Assembly: GCF_027625995.1 (NCBI RefSeq)
Contig: NZ_CP115396.1
Location: forward strand, 2,170,001-2,234,000
From: Hymenobacter yonginensis
GTDB taxonomy: Bacteria > Bacteroidota > Bacteroidia > Cytophagales > Hymenobacteraceae
Direction: 5' to 3'
Length of the DNA: 64,000 bases
In this document: positions 42,901 through 51,185 of the stretch, in pieces
Numbering within the stretch: the first letter of the stretch is position 1
Layout of the letters: every line of letters begins with the position of its first letter
Translations under genes and position numbers: made by a program
Notes under the pieces: generated by a model
Told to the model about the DNA's origin: nothing
The model's database searches: none
Seen by the model: only the letters and a program-made list of their open reading frames with translations

Positions 42901-43368
42901 TTAAGCAACCGTCGGGGCCAGAATATCGGTGATGATGGCGACATGGTGGCGGGTGTGGATTTCCAGAAACTGCAGGGATTGGTCGCGCCGTAGGTTGCCG
43001 AAGTAGGGATGGTGGAAGTAGCTGTCCGCTGGCAGGGCGGCCAACTGGGGCAACATAGCACGCGTGCGGGCCAAGTGTGCCGTCAGCTTTTCGGCTGAGA
43101 TGGGGCCTTTGGGCAGCACCACTTCCGGCGACTTGGCCCGGCCGCGCGGAATCCGCTTGAACGTGAAAAACACCAGCCGCCTCAGGCTGAACCGCCACCG
43201 GTAGCGGGCGGGGTCGGAGGCGGCCAGTACCTGCTGGATGCCGTTGAGCGTGAGCAGCGTGTGCTCGATGTGCCAGCCTACCGAGGCCTGGGAAACTGCA
43301 TGGTTCAGGGTTTCGTGGCGGACAATGCTTTCCTCAAGCTGGTGCAGTAAGGTTTCGAGCTGGATCAT
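42901..43368 (-). CDS. DinB-like / DUF1569 protein
   Basis: The 155-residue helical protein fits the DinB/YfiT four-helix superfamily, DUF1569 branch. Three histidines lie where the superfamily places its metal ligands: 'SVGWHIEHTLLTLNGI' near residue 32, 'HHPYFGNLRRDQSLQFLE' and the IHTRHHVAII end. Family members bind a divalent metal and act in thiol-dependent transferase or stress roles; the exact function is unknown. It is a single gene on the minus strand. Confidence 0.75.
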   Translation of the reverse strand: MIQLETLLHQLEESIVRHETLNHAVSQASVGWHIEHTLLTLNGIQQVLAASDPARYRWRFSLRRLVFFTFKRIPRGRAKSPEVVLPKGPISAEKLTAHLARTRAMLPQLAALPADSYFHHPYFGNLRRDQSLQFLEIHTRHHVAIITDILAPTVA

Positions 43369-43486
43369 CTGATTTGTTCCATTGGCACATTACCGTTGCA
43401 GAGTTAGGCGCCGTATGCGGGCACTGAAATTGGTTTTCGAGCCGGCCAACGTATTCCCTGCGCGGCACCGAGCGGTACGACAGCTG

Positions 43487-44137
43487 CTATTGCTTGGCCC
43501 CACACCCAGCGCAGAACTTCTGGCCGGGCTTTACGGAGGCGCCACAGTCGCCGCAGAATTTCTCTTTGGGCGCGGCGGCGGCGCTGGCGGTGCCGCACTC
43601 GGGGCAGAACTTCTGGCCGGGCTGCAGGCGGGCCTGGCAGTTGGGGCACTGCTCTACCTTGGCTTGGCCCAGAAAATCGAGGTCCTGGGTGTAGTTGTGC
43701 TCCCGGGTTTTGGCCTGGATCTGCTCGCGGGCGGCTTGGCGTTGCTGGGCGGCCAGCTCCTCGTGCTCGTCGGGGGCGCAGTCTTCGCAGAGGCCGGCGG
43801 TGTGGTTCCAGCACACATCGGGGCATACCCAGTGGCCGCAACGGGTGCATTGCTTGAAATAGGTTTTACCTTCCTGCACGGCCGTTTCCAAGGCATCGTC
43901 GTGGGCCTTGCCGCCGATGGCGCGCTGCACGTGGTAGGCGGCGGTGCCGGCATCGTAGAAGCGCCCGCCGAACAGGCTGCCGGCGGCCCGCATCAGCTCC
44001 CCGGCAATCCCGATTTTGTTGGGCAGGAAGCGCGACATATGGCCGTTGCGGCACTTGTCGCAGTAGAACTTGAACTGGAAGCCCTTGTCGGTGCTAAGGT
44101 CGTCGTGGTTAGCCACGAAGTGAATCATGCTGCTCAT
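43487..44137 (-). CDS. Zinc-ribbon protein
   Basis: The 216-residue cytoplasmic protein has four or five CxxC zinc sites. CDKC lies in the first 30 residues. A central cluster (CTRCGHWVCPDVC, then GLCEDC) looks like a treble-clef pair. Two C-terminal rubredoxin-like knuckle pairs follow: CPNCQARLQPGQKFCPECG, and KFCGDCGASVKPGQKFCAGC. A charged helix (about residues 125-150) links the halves. The C-terminal double zinc ribbon is of the DZR type found in many proteins of unknown role. Nothing in the neighbourhood points to a function. Confidence 0.75.
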   Translation of the reverse strand: MSSMIHFVANHDDLSTDKGFQFKFYCDKCRNGHMSRFLPNKIGIAGELMRAAGSLFGGRFYDAGTAAYHVQRAIGGKAHDDALETAVQEGKTYFKQCTRCGHWVCPDVCWNHTAGLCEDCAPDEHEELAAQQRQAAREQIQAKTREHNYTQDLDFLGQAKVEQCPNCQARLQPGQKFCPECGTASAAAAPKEKFCGDCGASVKPGQKFCAGCGAKQ

Positions 44138-44233
44138 AGCGGTAGTGGTATGTGCGAGGGCTGAAATTAGCGTTTTACTATATCTGCACCGCTTTTTTCT
44201 GCTCTTACCTTTCTGCGCTAGCCGGGCCCTGGC

Positions 44234-46522
44234 CTACCGCCCGGCCGGTTTGCGCACCGCTGGTCGGGTGGCCGGCTTGCGCACTGTCGGCTTCCCGGCC
44301 GCTGGCTTGGCCGCCGCCGGCCGGCCCAGCGGTTTCGGGGCTTCGTCTGGCAGCCAAGTGGCCCGAAACCCATAGTCGGGCGCGAAGGGCGGGCGGCCCA
44401 GCGGACGCAGCGGCGGCACCGTGAACGTGAGCTGGCCGGCCGCATCGGTGCGCACCTCGGTGGTAAACTGCGTGATGCGCCCGCCCTGCGCCACCGGGCC
44501 GCCGGCGCTGAGGGCGTAGAACGGGTATGTGCTGAAAAACTCCAGGCGGTAGCGGCCCGGGCGGGCCATGCCGGGCAGGCTTACGGTCTGGCCTACCAAA
44601 GACGGAATGCTGTCGGGGGTGCTGGGCTGGTTGTCGTTGAAAAGCAGGCAGGAAGTATCGGTGAACGAGCCGGCTTGGTGGGGCAGCTGGTACCAGTAGC
44701 TAGCCCGGTTGTGCACCCAGCCCAACACCCGCGCCGGGCTGCGTAGGGCAAACACTTCCAGGCGCGCATCAGACGTGAAAGCCCCGCCGGGCTCCAGCGA
44801 AACAGTGTCCTTGACGGGGCCGCCGCCGGCCCACACCGGCACGCAGTTCCCGGGCGTAGTGGGCGTGTGCGGGGTGTCTTTGGGGCCGGCTGTGCCGGGG
44901 CAGGCGCTGGCCAGTACCTCGTAGTCTTCACTGAAAATAGGGCTACCGGCCAGAAATAGCTGCAGCGGCTTGAAATAGTGGTACTGCCCGCCGTAGCAGA
45001 GCCCGAAAACCTGGTTGGCCCACCAGTACAGCGCCGCCCCGCCCGAGCCGTTGAACGCCGACGACCAGAGCGTGTTGTGCATCTCAATCAGGTCGTGGTA
45101 GCGGACGCCGGGCGGGTAGCGCGGGGCCGTGAAGTTGGAGCTGCCGTACCAGCACTGCTTTTCGATTCCCAAGCCAAATTCGGCCAGCTGGTAGGGCTTG
45201 CCGGGGAAATGCACACCCGCCCGCCGGGCCAGGTAGGCGCGCTGGTGCTCCACGTTCAGGTCGGAGCTGTAGTAGTGGTCCTGCACGAAATCCAGCTCCG
45301 GGGCCTGGTAGAGCGGCTTGCCATCGGGGCCCGGGTAGTCGCCGCTGAAGGCGTAGCCCAGGGAACTGGTGTAAAGGTACTGCGGGGCCAGGGTACGGGC
45401 GTAGGCTATCATCTCGCGCACCCAGCTGCCCACGCGGGCCGAGTTGCCGGGGTTCCAGAAGTTGTCGGCGCTGCCTCCGAACAGGTCGGCCTCGTTCATC
45501 ATTTCCAGCCCGAAAATGGCCGGCGAGTAGCCCCAGCGGGCCACCACGTAGCGAATCCGCTGCCGGAACAGCTGCCGGCTCACGGAGTCGGTGAAGAAGC
45601 GGATGGGCGGCGCGTCCGAGCCCAGCCGCTGCCGGTACGGGTGCCGCTCCCAGGCCTGGCCTACTTCCCCATTGTCCGATATATCCGTGACCGAGGACAG
45701 GGCAATCTGCAGGTACACGCGGCGGCGGGCGGCCTGCTCCACCAGCGCGTCGAGGTCGTAGGCGCGGTTTTGGCGGGTATCGTAGCGGCCGGCGGGGCCA
45801 TCGGAGCCCTCGGGGCTGAACTGGCCGGGCATCAGCATCAGGCGGGCGAAGTTGCCGCCGTTGTCGGCTATTTTGCGGATACCGTCGCGCACGTCCTGGT
45901 ACGGCAGGCGGGTGTAGCGGTCCTCCACCCCGTTGTTCACTACGTTCATGCCCAACGGAAAGAATATGCGGCCATCGGCAAACGCGAAGTTGCGGCCGTT
46001 GGGGTGCACCCGCACGAAGCCGGGGTTGTCGGCGGCGGCTACGGTGAAGTAGGTAGGCGCGCTGACGGTGCTGGAATCGAGGTGGCGCACCAGCAGGCGG
46101 TAGCTCCAGCGACCGGCCTCGGGCGGCGCAAACCGGATGCGCCAGGGCAGGCGTGTGGGCACGGGCACAAGGTAGCGCGGGTCTTCGGGGCAGGTGGTGC
46201 AGTAGGTGCAGGTGTCGGTGACGCTCTGGCGCGGAAACGGGGCGCAGGTGGTGCAGCGCCGGAAATCCTGGTACCAGAAGCCCACCGCCCGGTGCACCAC
46301 GCCGCTTGGGCTGGTAAACTCGGCGCCCACCGTTATTTCGGCGGGGTCGTAGGGGTTTTGCACCGGGGCCGTGGCCAGCGCCAACCCCAGCTCCAGCTTC
46401 TGCAGCCGCGTCGGCGGCGGCGCGCCCACGCGGCGGTGCTCGGTGATGCGCAGGGCCAAGGCCGGGCCGCTTGCCAGGCCACTCAGCCATACACACAGGA
46501 TAAAATACAGCAGCAGCTTCAT
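44234..46522 (-). CDS. Secreted DUF5060 glycoside hydrolase (clan GH-A-like)
   Basis: The 762-residue protein has a signal peptide (MKLLLYFILCVWLSGLASG), an N-terminal Ig-like DUF5060 domain (NPYDPAEITVGAEFTSP ... 'RIRFAPPEAGRWSYRLLVRH') and a TIM barrel. The barrel has FFPLGMNVVNN near residue 190, the acid/base candidate in GLEMMNEADLF and the nucleophile candidate in LAEFGLG. Unusual points are a Cys cluster inside DUF5060 (FRRCTTC ... CTYCTTC, residues about 88-108) and a C-terminal tail of about 30 residues made of Lys/Arg, Pro and Ala. No T9SS sorting domain is present. It probably acts on a plant or algal polysaccharide at the cell surface. Confidence 0.82.
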   Translation of the reverse strand: MKLLLYFILCVWLSGLASGPALALRITEHRRVGAPPPTRLQKLELGLALATAPVQNPYDPAEITVGAEFTSPSGVVHRAVGFWYQDFRRCTTCAPFPRQSVTDTCTYCTTCPEDPRYLVPVPTRLPWRIRFAPPEAGRWSYRLLVRHLDSSTVSAPTYFTVAAADNPGFVRVHPNGRNFAFADGRIFFPLGMNVVNNGVEDRYTRLPYQDVRDGIRKIADNGGNFARLMLMPGQFSPEGSDGPAGRYDTRQNRAYDLDALVEQAARRRVYLQIALSSVTDISDNGEVGQAWERHPYRQRLGSDAPPIRFFTDSVSRQLFRQRIRYVVARWGYSPAIFGLEMMNEADLFGGSADNFWNPGNSARVGSWVREMIAYARTLAPQYLYTSSLGYAFSGDYPGPDGKPLYQAPELDFVQDHYYSSDLNVEHQRAYLARRAGVHFPGKPYQLAEFGLGIEKQCWYGSSNFTAPRYPPGVRYHDLIEMHNTLWSSAFNGSGGAALYWWANQVFGLCYGGQYHYFKPLQLFLAGSPIFSEDYEVLASACPGTAGPKDTPHTPTTPGNCVPVWAGGGPVKDTVSLEPGGAFTSDARLEVFALRSPARVLGWVHNRASYWYQLPHQAGSFTDTSCLLFNDNQPSTPDSIPSLVGQTVSLPGMARPGRYRLEFFSTYPFYALSAGGPVAQGGRITQFTTEVRTDAAGQLTFTVPPLRPLGRPPFAPDYGFRATWLPDEAPKPLGRPAAAKPAAGKPTVRKPATRPAVRKPAGR

Positions 46523-46624
46523 AGGCACGAAGGACGGCCGTAAGTTTGGGGCCGCCGGCAAAACGGGAAGAAACGGGTTTTTCCGCGGTTTTACGGTTTG
46601 CCGGCTGTGCTATTTCCTTTGCTT

Positions 46625-47365
46625 ATGCGCCTATCTTTCCTCCTGCTCCTGCTCGTTGCGCTGCTGCCCGCCCGCCGGGCCCAGACCCAGAACCAGCAGC
46701 AGCCCGACACCACGCTCATCGTCTACAACACCCAGCTGACGGGCGCCTACAGCCGCGGCGGCGTCAACCGCACGCTGCTGTCCACCACCCAGAGCCTCAC
46801 GTTCACGCGCGGCCAGCACTTCGGGTTGCCCCTGACTGGCAGCTTCATCTTTGGCCGGCAAGATAAGCGGCTGCGCGAGCGGGAGCTGCTGCTCAACGCC
46901 ACGCCCTACTACTACAAAGGCCGGTTCCGGGCCTACGCCCTTGGCGGGTTCGAGCAAAGCAACCTGCGCGGCATCACCAGCCGCACGCAGGTGGGCGCCG
47001 GGCCCGGCTGGGCCTTCTACTCCGATACGCTGGGCCGCGAAGTGTCGGTCAGCAACCTCATCATCCGGGAGCAAACCAGCTTCCTCGACGGCCGCCGCCA
47101 GATAACTGCCCGCAACTCGGTGCGCCTGAAGGCCGCCTGGTCGGTGCGGATTCTGACGCTGGCCTCCACCACGTTCTACCAGCCTTCCCTGGCTGATTTC
47201 GGCAACTACCGCTTCAGCAACCTCACCACCGCCGCCCTCAAGCTCACGCGCCAGCTGGCCGTCAGCTTCTCCTACAACTACTCCTTCGAAAGCCAGTTCA
47301 GCGAAGGCCGGGTGCCGGAAAACACCAACGTCACGGTGGGTTTGTCGTACAGCACGCGCCGGTAG
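46625..47365 (+). CDS. DUF481 family outer-membrane protein
   Basis: The 246-residue exported beta-barrel protein has a signal peptide (MRLSFLLLLLVALLPARRAQ) and alternating amphipathic strands: 'YNTQLTGAYSRGGVNRTLLS', 'FRAYALGGFEQSNLR', AVSFSYNYSFESQF and the terminal 'NTNVTVGLSYSTRR'. This fits DUF481 (salt-stress-induced outer-membrane protein YdiY type). Its function is not established. ATG 46625 is chosen because the signal peptide starts there. It is divergent from the DUF5060 glycosidase. Confidence 0.75.
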   Translation: MRLSFLLLLLVALLPARRAQTQNQQQPDTTLIVYNTQLTGAYSRGGVNRTLLSTTQSLTFTRGQHFGLPLTGSFIFGRQDKRLRERELLLNATPYYYKGRFRAYALGGFEQSNLRGITSRTQVGAGPGWAFYSDTLGREVSVSNLIIREQTSFLDGRRQITARNSVRLKAAWSVRILTLASTTFYQPSLADFGNYRFSNLTTAALKLTRQLAVSFSYNYSFESQFSEGRVPENTNVTVGLSYSTRR

Positions 47366-47501
47366 CGGCGCCGGCCAGTCAGGTGCCGGGCGCCTAGTAC
47401 GGCTCAATTATTTTCTTTCGTCCCTGATTAAACCCCGGCCAGCCCGGCCACTCTAATCGGCCAACCGCTCGCTCTCCGCCCCGCCTAACCCCATCTTCTG
47501 C

Positions 47502-48044
47502 TTGGAAGACCAGGACATCCTCCGCAAGTTCGCAGACCCGGCCTCCCGCAACGTGGCCTTCAACCAGCTGGTGCGCAAGTACCAGACCAAGGTGTATTGG
47601 CACGTGCGCAAGATGGTCATCGACCACGACGACGCCGACGACCTGACGCAGGACGTGTTTGTGAAAGTGTGGAAGCACCTGGAAAACTTCCGGCAGGATG
47701 CCTCGCTCTACACCTGGATTTACCGCATTGCCACCAACGAGTGCCTGAACTTCCTGCAAAGCAAGCGCCGCAAGTTCTTCCTGCCCATCCACGATGTAGC
47801 GGCCGAGCTCACGGCCAAAGTGGAAGCCGATCCGGGCCTGGCCGGCGACGAAATCGAGCTGCGCCTGCAGAAAGCCATCCTCACGCTCCCCGACAAGCAG
47901 CGCCTCGTGTTCAACCTGCGCTACTACGACGAAATGCCCTACGAGCAGATGGCCGAAGTAACCGGCACCAGCGTAGGCGCCCTGAAAGCCTCCTACCACC
48001 ACGCCGCCAAGAAAATCGAAGCCTACATCACGAATGCTGAATGA
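47502..48044 (+). CDS. RNA polymerase ECF-type sigma factor
   Basis: The 180-residue protein has sigma region 2 ('DHDDADDLTQDVFVKVWKHL', TWIYRIATNECLNFL) and region 4 ('LPDKQRLVFNLRYYDEMPYE' ... 'MAEVTGTSVGALKASYHHAA'). It would direct RNA polymerase to a small regulon. The start appears to be TTG 47502 because no in-frame ATG precedes the conserved EDQDILRKF. A hairpin and 92 bases separate it from a membrane protein gene at 48137 that is probably its anti-sigma partner. A Spy-like periplasmic protein gene follows, completing a typical envelope-stress unit. Confidence 0.92.
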   Translation: MEDQDILRKFADPASRNVAFNQLVRKYQTKVYWHVRKMVIDHDDADDLTQDVFVKVWKHLENFRQDASLYTWIYRIATNECLNFLQSKRRKFFLPIHDVAAELTAKVEADPGLAGDEIELRLQKAILTLPDKQRLVFNLRYYDEMPYEQMAEVTGTSVGALKASYHHAAKKIEAYITNAE

Positions 48045-48053
48045 GTGGAGTAG

Positions 48054-48090
48054 TTGTTCGTTGTCAGTGTCGATATCCACCAACGAACAA
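48054..48090 (+). promoter_or_regulatory. Hairpin between sigma and anti-sigma-like genes
   Basis: TTGTTCGTTG (48054-48063) pairs with CAACGAACAA (48081-48090) around a 17-base loop. No T tract follows, so it may lower read-through or stabilise the upstream mRNA, giving less anti-sigma than sigma. Confidence 0.4.
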
Positions 48091-48136
48091 ATAATATCAC
48101 GATTAAACCTTACTGCCTGAGTTGCTTCTAAGTGCC

Positions 48137-48601
48137 ATGAAAACTCCTTTTCGTCTGGATGAACATCCGCGCCGGCCGCAGCCGCTGGCACCGCCGCCGG
48201 ACGGCTATTTCGATAAGCTGCCGATGCGCGTGATGCAGCGCGTGGAGCCGCATGCCGCGGCTGCTGCTGGTCCGCTGGCCGTGCCGAGCTGGCTGGCGGC
48301 CCTCTCGGCGCCGCTGCGCACGGCCCTGGCCTCTACAGTGGTGCTGGGCGGCTTCGCGGCGTCGTTTCTGCTGAGTGGGCCCGGCGCGGTGCCCTCCGCG
48401 CCGGCCGCCGGCACGCTGGCCAGCGTGCCGCGCACCGAACTGGTAGAGTACCTGCTGGCCAACGAGCAGCGCATCACCCTCACCGACCTGGCCGAGCTGC
48501 CCGCCACAGCCCAGGCCCTGCCCGAAAGCTACCTGCAGGCCTCTTCCGCCGAGTTGCAGGACGTGCTCGATGCCCAGCCTACCGACGAAACCTATCTATA
48601 A
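48137..48601 (+). CDS. Putative single-pass anti-sigma-like membrane protein
   Basis: The 154-residue protein has a cytoplasmic Pro-rich N-terminus with PDGYFDKLPMRVMQRVE (the 'GYFD.LP..V..R' element seen in many Bacteroidota anti-sigma-associated membrane proteins), one membrane helix (about residues 60-78, STVVLGGFAASFLLSG) and a short periplasmic domain. Its place right after an ECF sigma gene suggests that it controls that sigma factor, though no ASD zinc motif is visible. Confidence 0.65.
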   Translation: MKTPFRLDEHPRRPQPLAPPPDGYFDKLPMRVMQRVEPHAAAAAGPLAVPSWLAALSAPLRTALASTVVLGGFAASFLLSGPGAVPSAPAAGTLASVPRTELVEYLLANEQRITLTDLAELPATAQALPESYLQASSAELQDVLDAQPTDETYL

Positions 48602-48634
48602 TTCGCCTTGTCTTCTCTCCCGACTTTCACTCCC

Positions 48635-49114
48635 ATGAACTACCTCTTCCGCACGCTGCTGCTGCTGTGCCTGCTGGCCGCCGTGCCGGCCGCGGCCCAG
48701 AAAGGCGCCCGCCCGGGTGGCCGCCTGAGCCAGCTCGAAAACGCTAAAATCGCCTACCTCACCGAAAAAATAGCGCTTACCCAGGACCAGGCCCAGCGCT
48801 TCTGGCCCGTCTACAACGAATTCACGCAGAAGCGCCGCGACCTGAACCGCCGCATGCGCCTGCTCCGCACCGACGAGCCCGACGGCCTTTCCGACGCCCA
48901 GATCAAGGACAACCTGACCCAGGCCTTGGCCTTGCGCCAGCAGGAAGTGAACCTGGAGAAAGAGTACTTCGATAAGTTTCAGAAGGTGCTCACCATCCGG
49001 CAGGTCGGCAAGCTGTTCGTGGCCGAGCGGCAATTCACCCGCGACGTGCTCAAGCGCGTGGCCGACCGGCGCGGCGGCCTGCCCCCCGGCGGCGGCCCCG
49101 GCCTCGACGACTAA
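48635..49114 (+). CDS. Spy/CpxP-like periplasmic helical protein
   Basis: The 159-residue exported protein has a signal peptide (MNYLFRTLLLLCLLAAVPAAAQ) and a long helical region. 'LTEKIALTQDQAQRFWPVYN' and 'LNRRMRLLRTDEPDGLSDAQ' resemble the LTxxQ-containing helices of Spy/CpxP chaperones and metal-sensing ZraP/CnrX proteins. A Gly/Pro-rich tail ends the protein. As third gene of the sigma operon it probably works as an envelope chaperone or sensor. A strong terminator follows. Confidence 0.7.
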   Translation: MNYLFRTLLLLCLLAAVPAAAQKGARPGGRLSQLENAKIAYLTEKIALTQDQAQRFWPVYNEFTQKRRDLNRRMRLLRTDEPDGLSDAQIKDNLTQALALRQQEVNLEKEYFDKFQKVLTIRQVGKLFVAERQFTRDVLKRVADRRGGLPPGGGPGLDD

Positions 49115-49124
49115 CTTCTCCCAC

Positions 49125-49152
49125 AAAAAAGGCTGCCGCGGCAGCCTTTTTT
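49125..49152 (+). terminator. Terminator of the ECF sigma operon
   Basis: GGCTGCC/GGCAGCC with a minimal loop is flanked by A6 and T6 (49125-49152). Confidence 0.9.
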
Positions 49153-49192
49153 GTTGCCCGTTTGTTGCCTGCTACCTACCCGGGGCCGGCCG

Positions 49193-49219
49193 TTGGCCGC
49201 GGCCGGTGCCGTACCTTTG
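49193..49219 (+). promoter_or_regulatory. Promoter candidate of the aminotransferase gene
   Basis: TTG (49193-49195), 16 bases, TACCTTTG (49212-49219), six bases before ATG 49226. Confidence 0.45.
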
Positions 49220-49225
49220 CCGCAT

Positions 49226-50416
49226 ATGCTTACCACTCGCCAGCTTTTTCTGCGCCACCAGGCCCAAACCTCCGATTTTCCGCTGCTGCTGGAAATTGAG
49301 CGGGCCGAAGGCGTATACATGTACGGTCCCGACGGCCGCCGCTACCTCGACCTGATTTCCGGCATCGGCGTGAGCAACGTCGGCCACCGCCACCCCCGCG
49401 TCATCGAGGCCATCAAAAACCAGCTCGACAAGTACCTGCACCTGATGGTGTACGGCGAGTTGGTGCAGGCCCCGCCGGCCCTGCTGGCCGAGGCCCTGCA
49501 CGCCACCCTGCCCGCCAACCTCGACGCGGTGTACTTCACCAATTCCGGCACCGAGGCCATCGAAGGCGCCCTGAAGCTGGCCAAGCGCCACACCGGCCGC
49601 ACCGGCTTCATCAGCTGCCACAATGCCTACCATGGCTCCACGCACGGCGCGCTCAGCATCACCGGCTCCGAGGGCTTCAAGAACTCCTACCGCCCGCTGC
49701 TGCCCGACGTGCAGCACTTCCGCTACAACCACTTAGAGGATCTGGCCCTGATAACCGAGCACACGGCCGCTGTCATCGTGGAAACGGTGCAGGGCGAGGC
49801 CGGCGTGCGCGTGGCCGAGCCCGGCTACCTGCCCGCTTTGCGCCAGCGCTGCACCGAGGTAGGCGCTCTGCTCATTCTCGACGAAATTCAGTGCGGCTTC
49901 GGGCGCACCGGCACGCTCTGGGCCTTCGAGCAGTTCGGCATCACGCCCGATATTCTGGTGTGTGCCAAAGGCATGGGCGGCGGTATGCCCATCGGGGCGT
50001 TCATCTCGTCGCAGGAAATCATGGCGGGCTTCAAAACCAACCCCATCCTGGGCCATTGCACCACGTTTGGCGGGCACCCGGTGTCGTGCGCGGCCTCGCT
50101 GGCTACGTTGCAGGCCATTCAGGAGGAAGGCATGCTGGCCGGCGTGGCCGAAAAGGCCGCCCGTTTCCGGCGGCAGCTGGTGCACCCGGCCATCCGGGCG
50201 GTGCGCGGCTGCGGCCTGCTGATGGCGGTGGAGTTCGACTCGTTCGAGGTCCTCAAGCCCATCATCGACCACGCCCTGGAGCACGAAGGCATCCTCACCG
50301 ACTGGTTCCTGTTCTGCGACAATTCCCTGCGCCTGGCCCCGCCCCTCATCATCACCAACGAGCAAATCGACGAGGCCTGCGCCGCCCTACTCCGGGCTGT
50401 TTCGGCCATTGTATAG
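49226..50416 (+). CDS. Class III PLP aminotransferase (acetylornithine/aspartate-family)
   Basis: The 396-residue protein has the class III fold. 'GVYMYGPDGRRYLDLISGIG' starts the domain, NSGTEAIEGALKLAK binds the cofactor phosphate, LILDEIQCGFGRTG holds the Asp that contacts the pyridine ring, and the Schiff-base Lys is in VCAKGMGGGMPIG. The closest common annotation is aspartate aminotransferase family or acetylornithine transaminase. No arginine genes are nearby, so the amino donor is uncertain. The start is fixed by the promoter box just upstream. The gene ends at a long shared terminator. Confidence 0.9.
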   Translation: MLTTRQLFLRHQAQTSDFPLLLEIERAEGVYMYGPDGRRYLDLISGIGVSNVGHRHPRVIEAIKNQLDKYLHLMVYGELVQAPPALLAEALHATLPANLDAVYFTNSGTEAIEGALKLAKRHTGRTGFISCHNAYHGSTHGALSITGSEGFKNSYRPLLPDVQHFRYNHLEDLALITEHTAAVIVETVQGEAGVRVAEPGYLPALRQRCTEVGALLILDEIQCGFGRTGTLWAFEQFGITPDILVCAKGMGGGMPIGAFISSQEIMAGFKTNPILGHCTTFGGHPVSCAASLATLQAIQEEGMLAGVAEKAARFRRQLVHPAIRAVRGCGLLMAVEFDSFEVLKPIIDHALEHEGILTDWFLFCDNSLRLAPPLIITNEQIDEACAALLRAVSAIV

Positions 50417-50498
50417 TAAGAATCAGGCATAAAAAATTGGCCGTTCAACGATTCCCAAACGGGGCGTTGAACGGCCAATTTTTTATACCTGATTCTTA
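50417..50498. terminator. Very long bidirectional terminator
   Basis: 34-base arms (50417-50450, 50465-50498) pair with one wobble around a 14-base loop, with A6/T6 runs inside the arms. It starts at the base after the aminotransferase stop and ends four bases before the TerB-like stop. Confidence 0.85.
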
Positions 50499-50502
50499 CT
50501 TT

Positions 50503-50928
50503 CTAATTAAGTAAAGCCTGCGTGTCAGTTTTGATGCTGTCCCGGTCCATGCCGTCTTTCACGCCTTGCGAAATCTGCTTGATGAGCAGGCCGACCACGT
50601 CTTTGCGGAAGCCCAGCTTCTCGGCCATGATGGTGCAGAAGTCCATTTCGTTATCATCCACGATGCCATCGGCCAGCATCATGTCCACCATGTCAAAAAT
50701 CTGGTCGAAGCGCTCAGAGTCGTTGTCGGGCACGATCATGCGGCTGTTGGCGCTGTTGGCTACCAGCGTCCGGATTTCGTCGGCTCGGATACCGTTTTTC
50801 TTGCCCACGGCCACGATAAAGCTCATCTCCCGCTCGTCGATGTGGCCATCGGCCTTGGCCAGCGCCGCCAGGTTCTGAATATGGCTCTTGACTTTGCGGG
50901 TTTGCTCGTTTTCAAAAAAACCAAACAT
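50503..50928 (-). CDS. TerB-like protein
   Basis: The 141-residue helical protein starts MFGFFENEQTRKVKSHIQNL. It contains the acidic 'AKADGHIDEREMSFI' and 'MLADGIVDDNEMDFC', two copies of the TerB-type D-G-x-(I/V)-(D/x)-x-x-E loop that probably binds metal. TerB-like domains occur in tellurite resistance and membrane or phage-response systems, but no other ter genes are present here. ATG 50928 is chosen; the open frame further upstream has no similarity. It is convergent with the aminotransferase and divergent from pfkA. Confidence 0.8.
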   Translation of the reverse strand: MFGFFENEQTRKVKSHIQNLAALAKADGHIDEREMSFIVAVGKKNGIRADEIRTLVANSANSRMIVPDNDSERFDQIFDMVDMMLADGIVDDNEMDFCTIMAEKLGFRKDVVGLLIKQISQGVKDGMDRDSIKTDTQALLN

Positions 50929-51076
50929 AGGTGGGTGCGGCTTAGGAAGGGCAGACGGGAAAGAAACAAAAAAACCGCCCGGCCGGGGGCGGCAAGTGGA
51001 AGTTACTAGGCTTGGCACAGGTTTGCAACTGCTGGGCATACGCAGCCCGAAAAAAAACAGATAGCCGGCTTTGCCA

Positions 51077-51084
51077 TAATTTTG
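51077..51084 (+). promoter_or_regulatory. -7 promoter box for pfkA
   Basis: TAATTTTG matches TAnnTTTG, about 100 bases before the pfkA start, in an otherwise GC-rich spacer. Confidence 0.35.
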
Positions 51085-51185
51085 TTGCTGTTCCCAAATT
51101 CGGAGCGGCTTTTCGCTATTGATTTGCCACCTTTGCCCGTTCTGCCCTCCCGGGGAGGGCGGAACGGGCATTTTTGACAAGAAGT

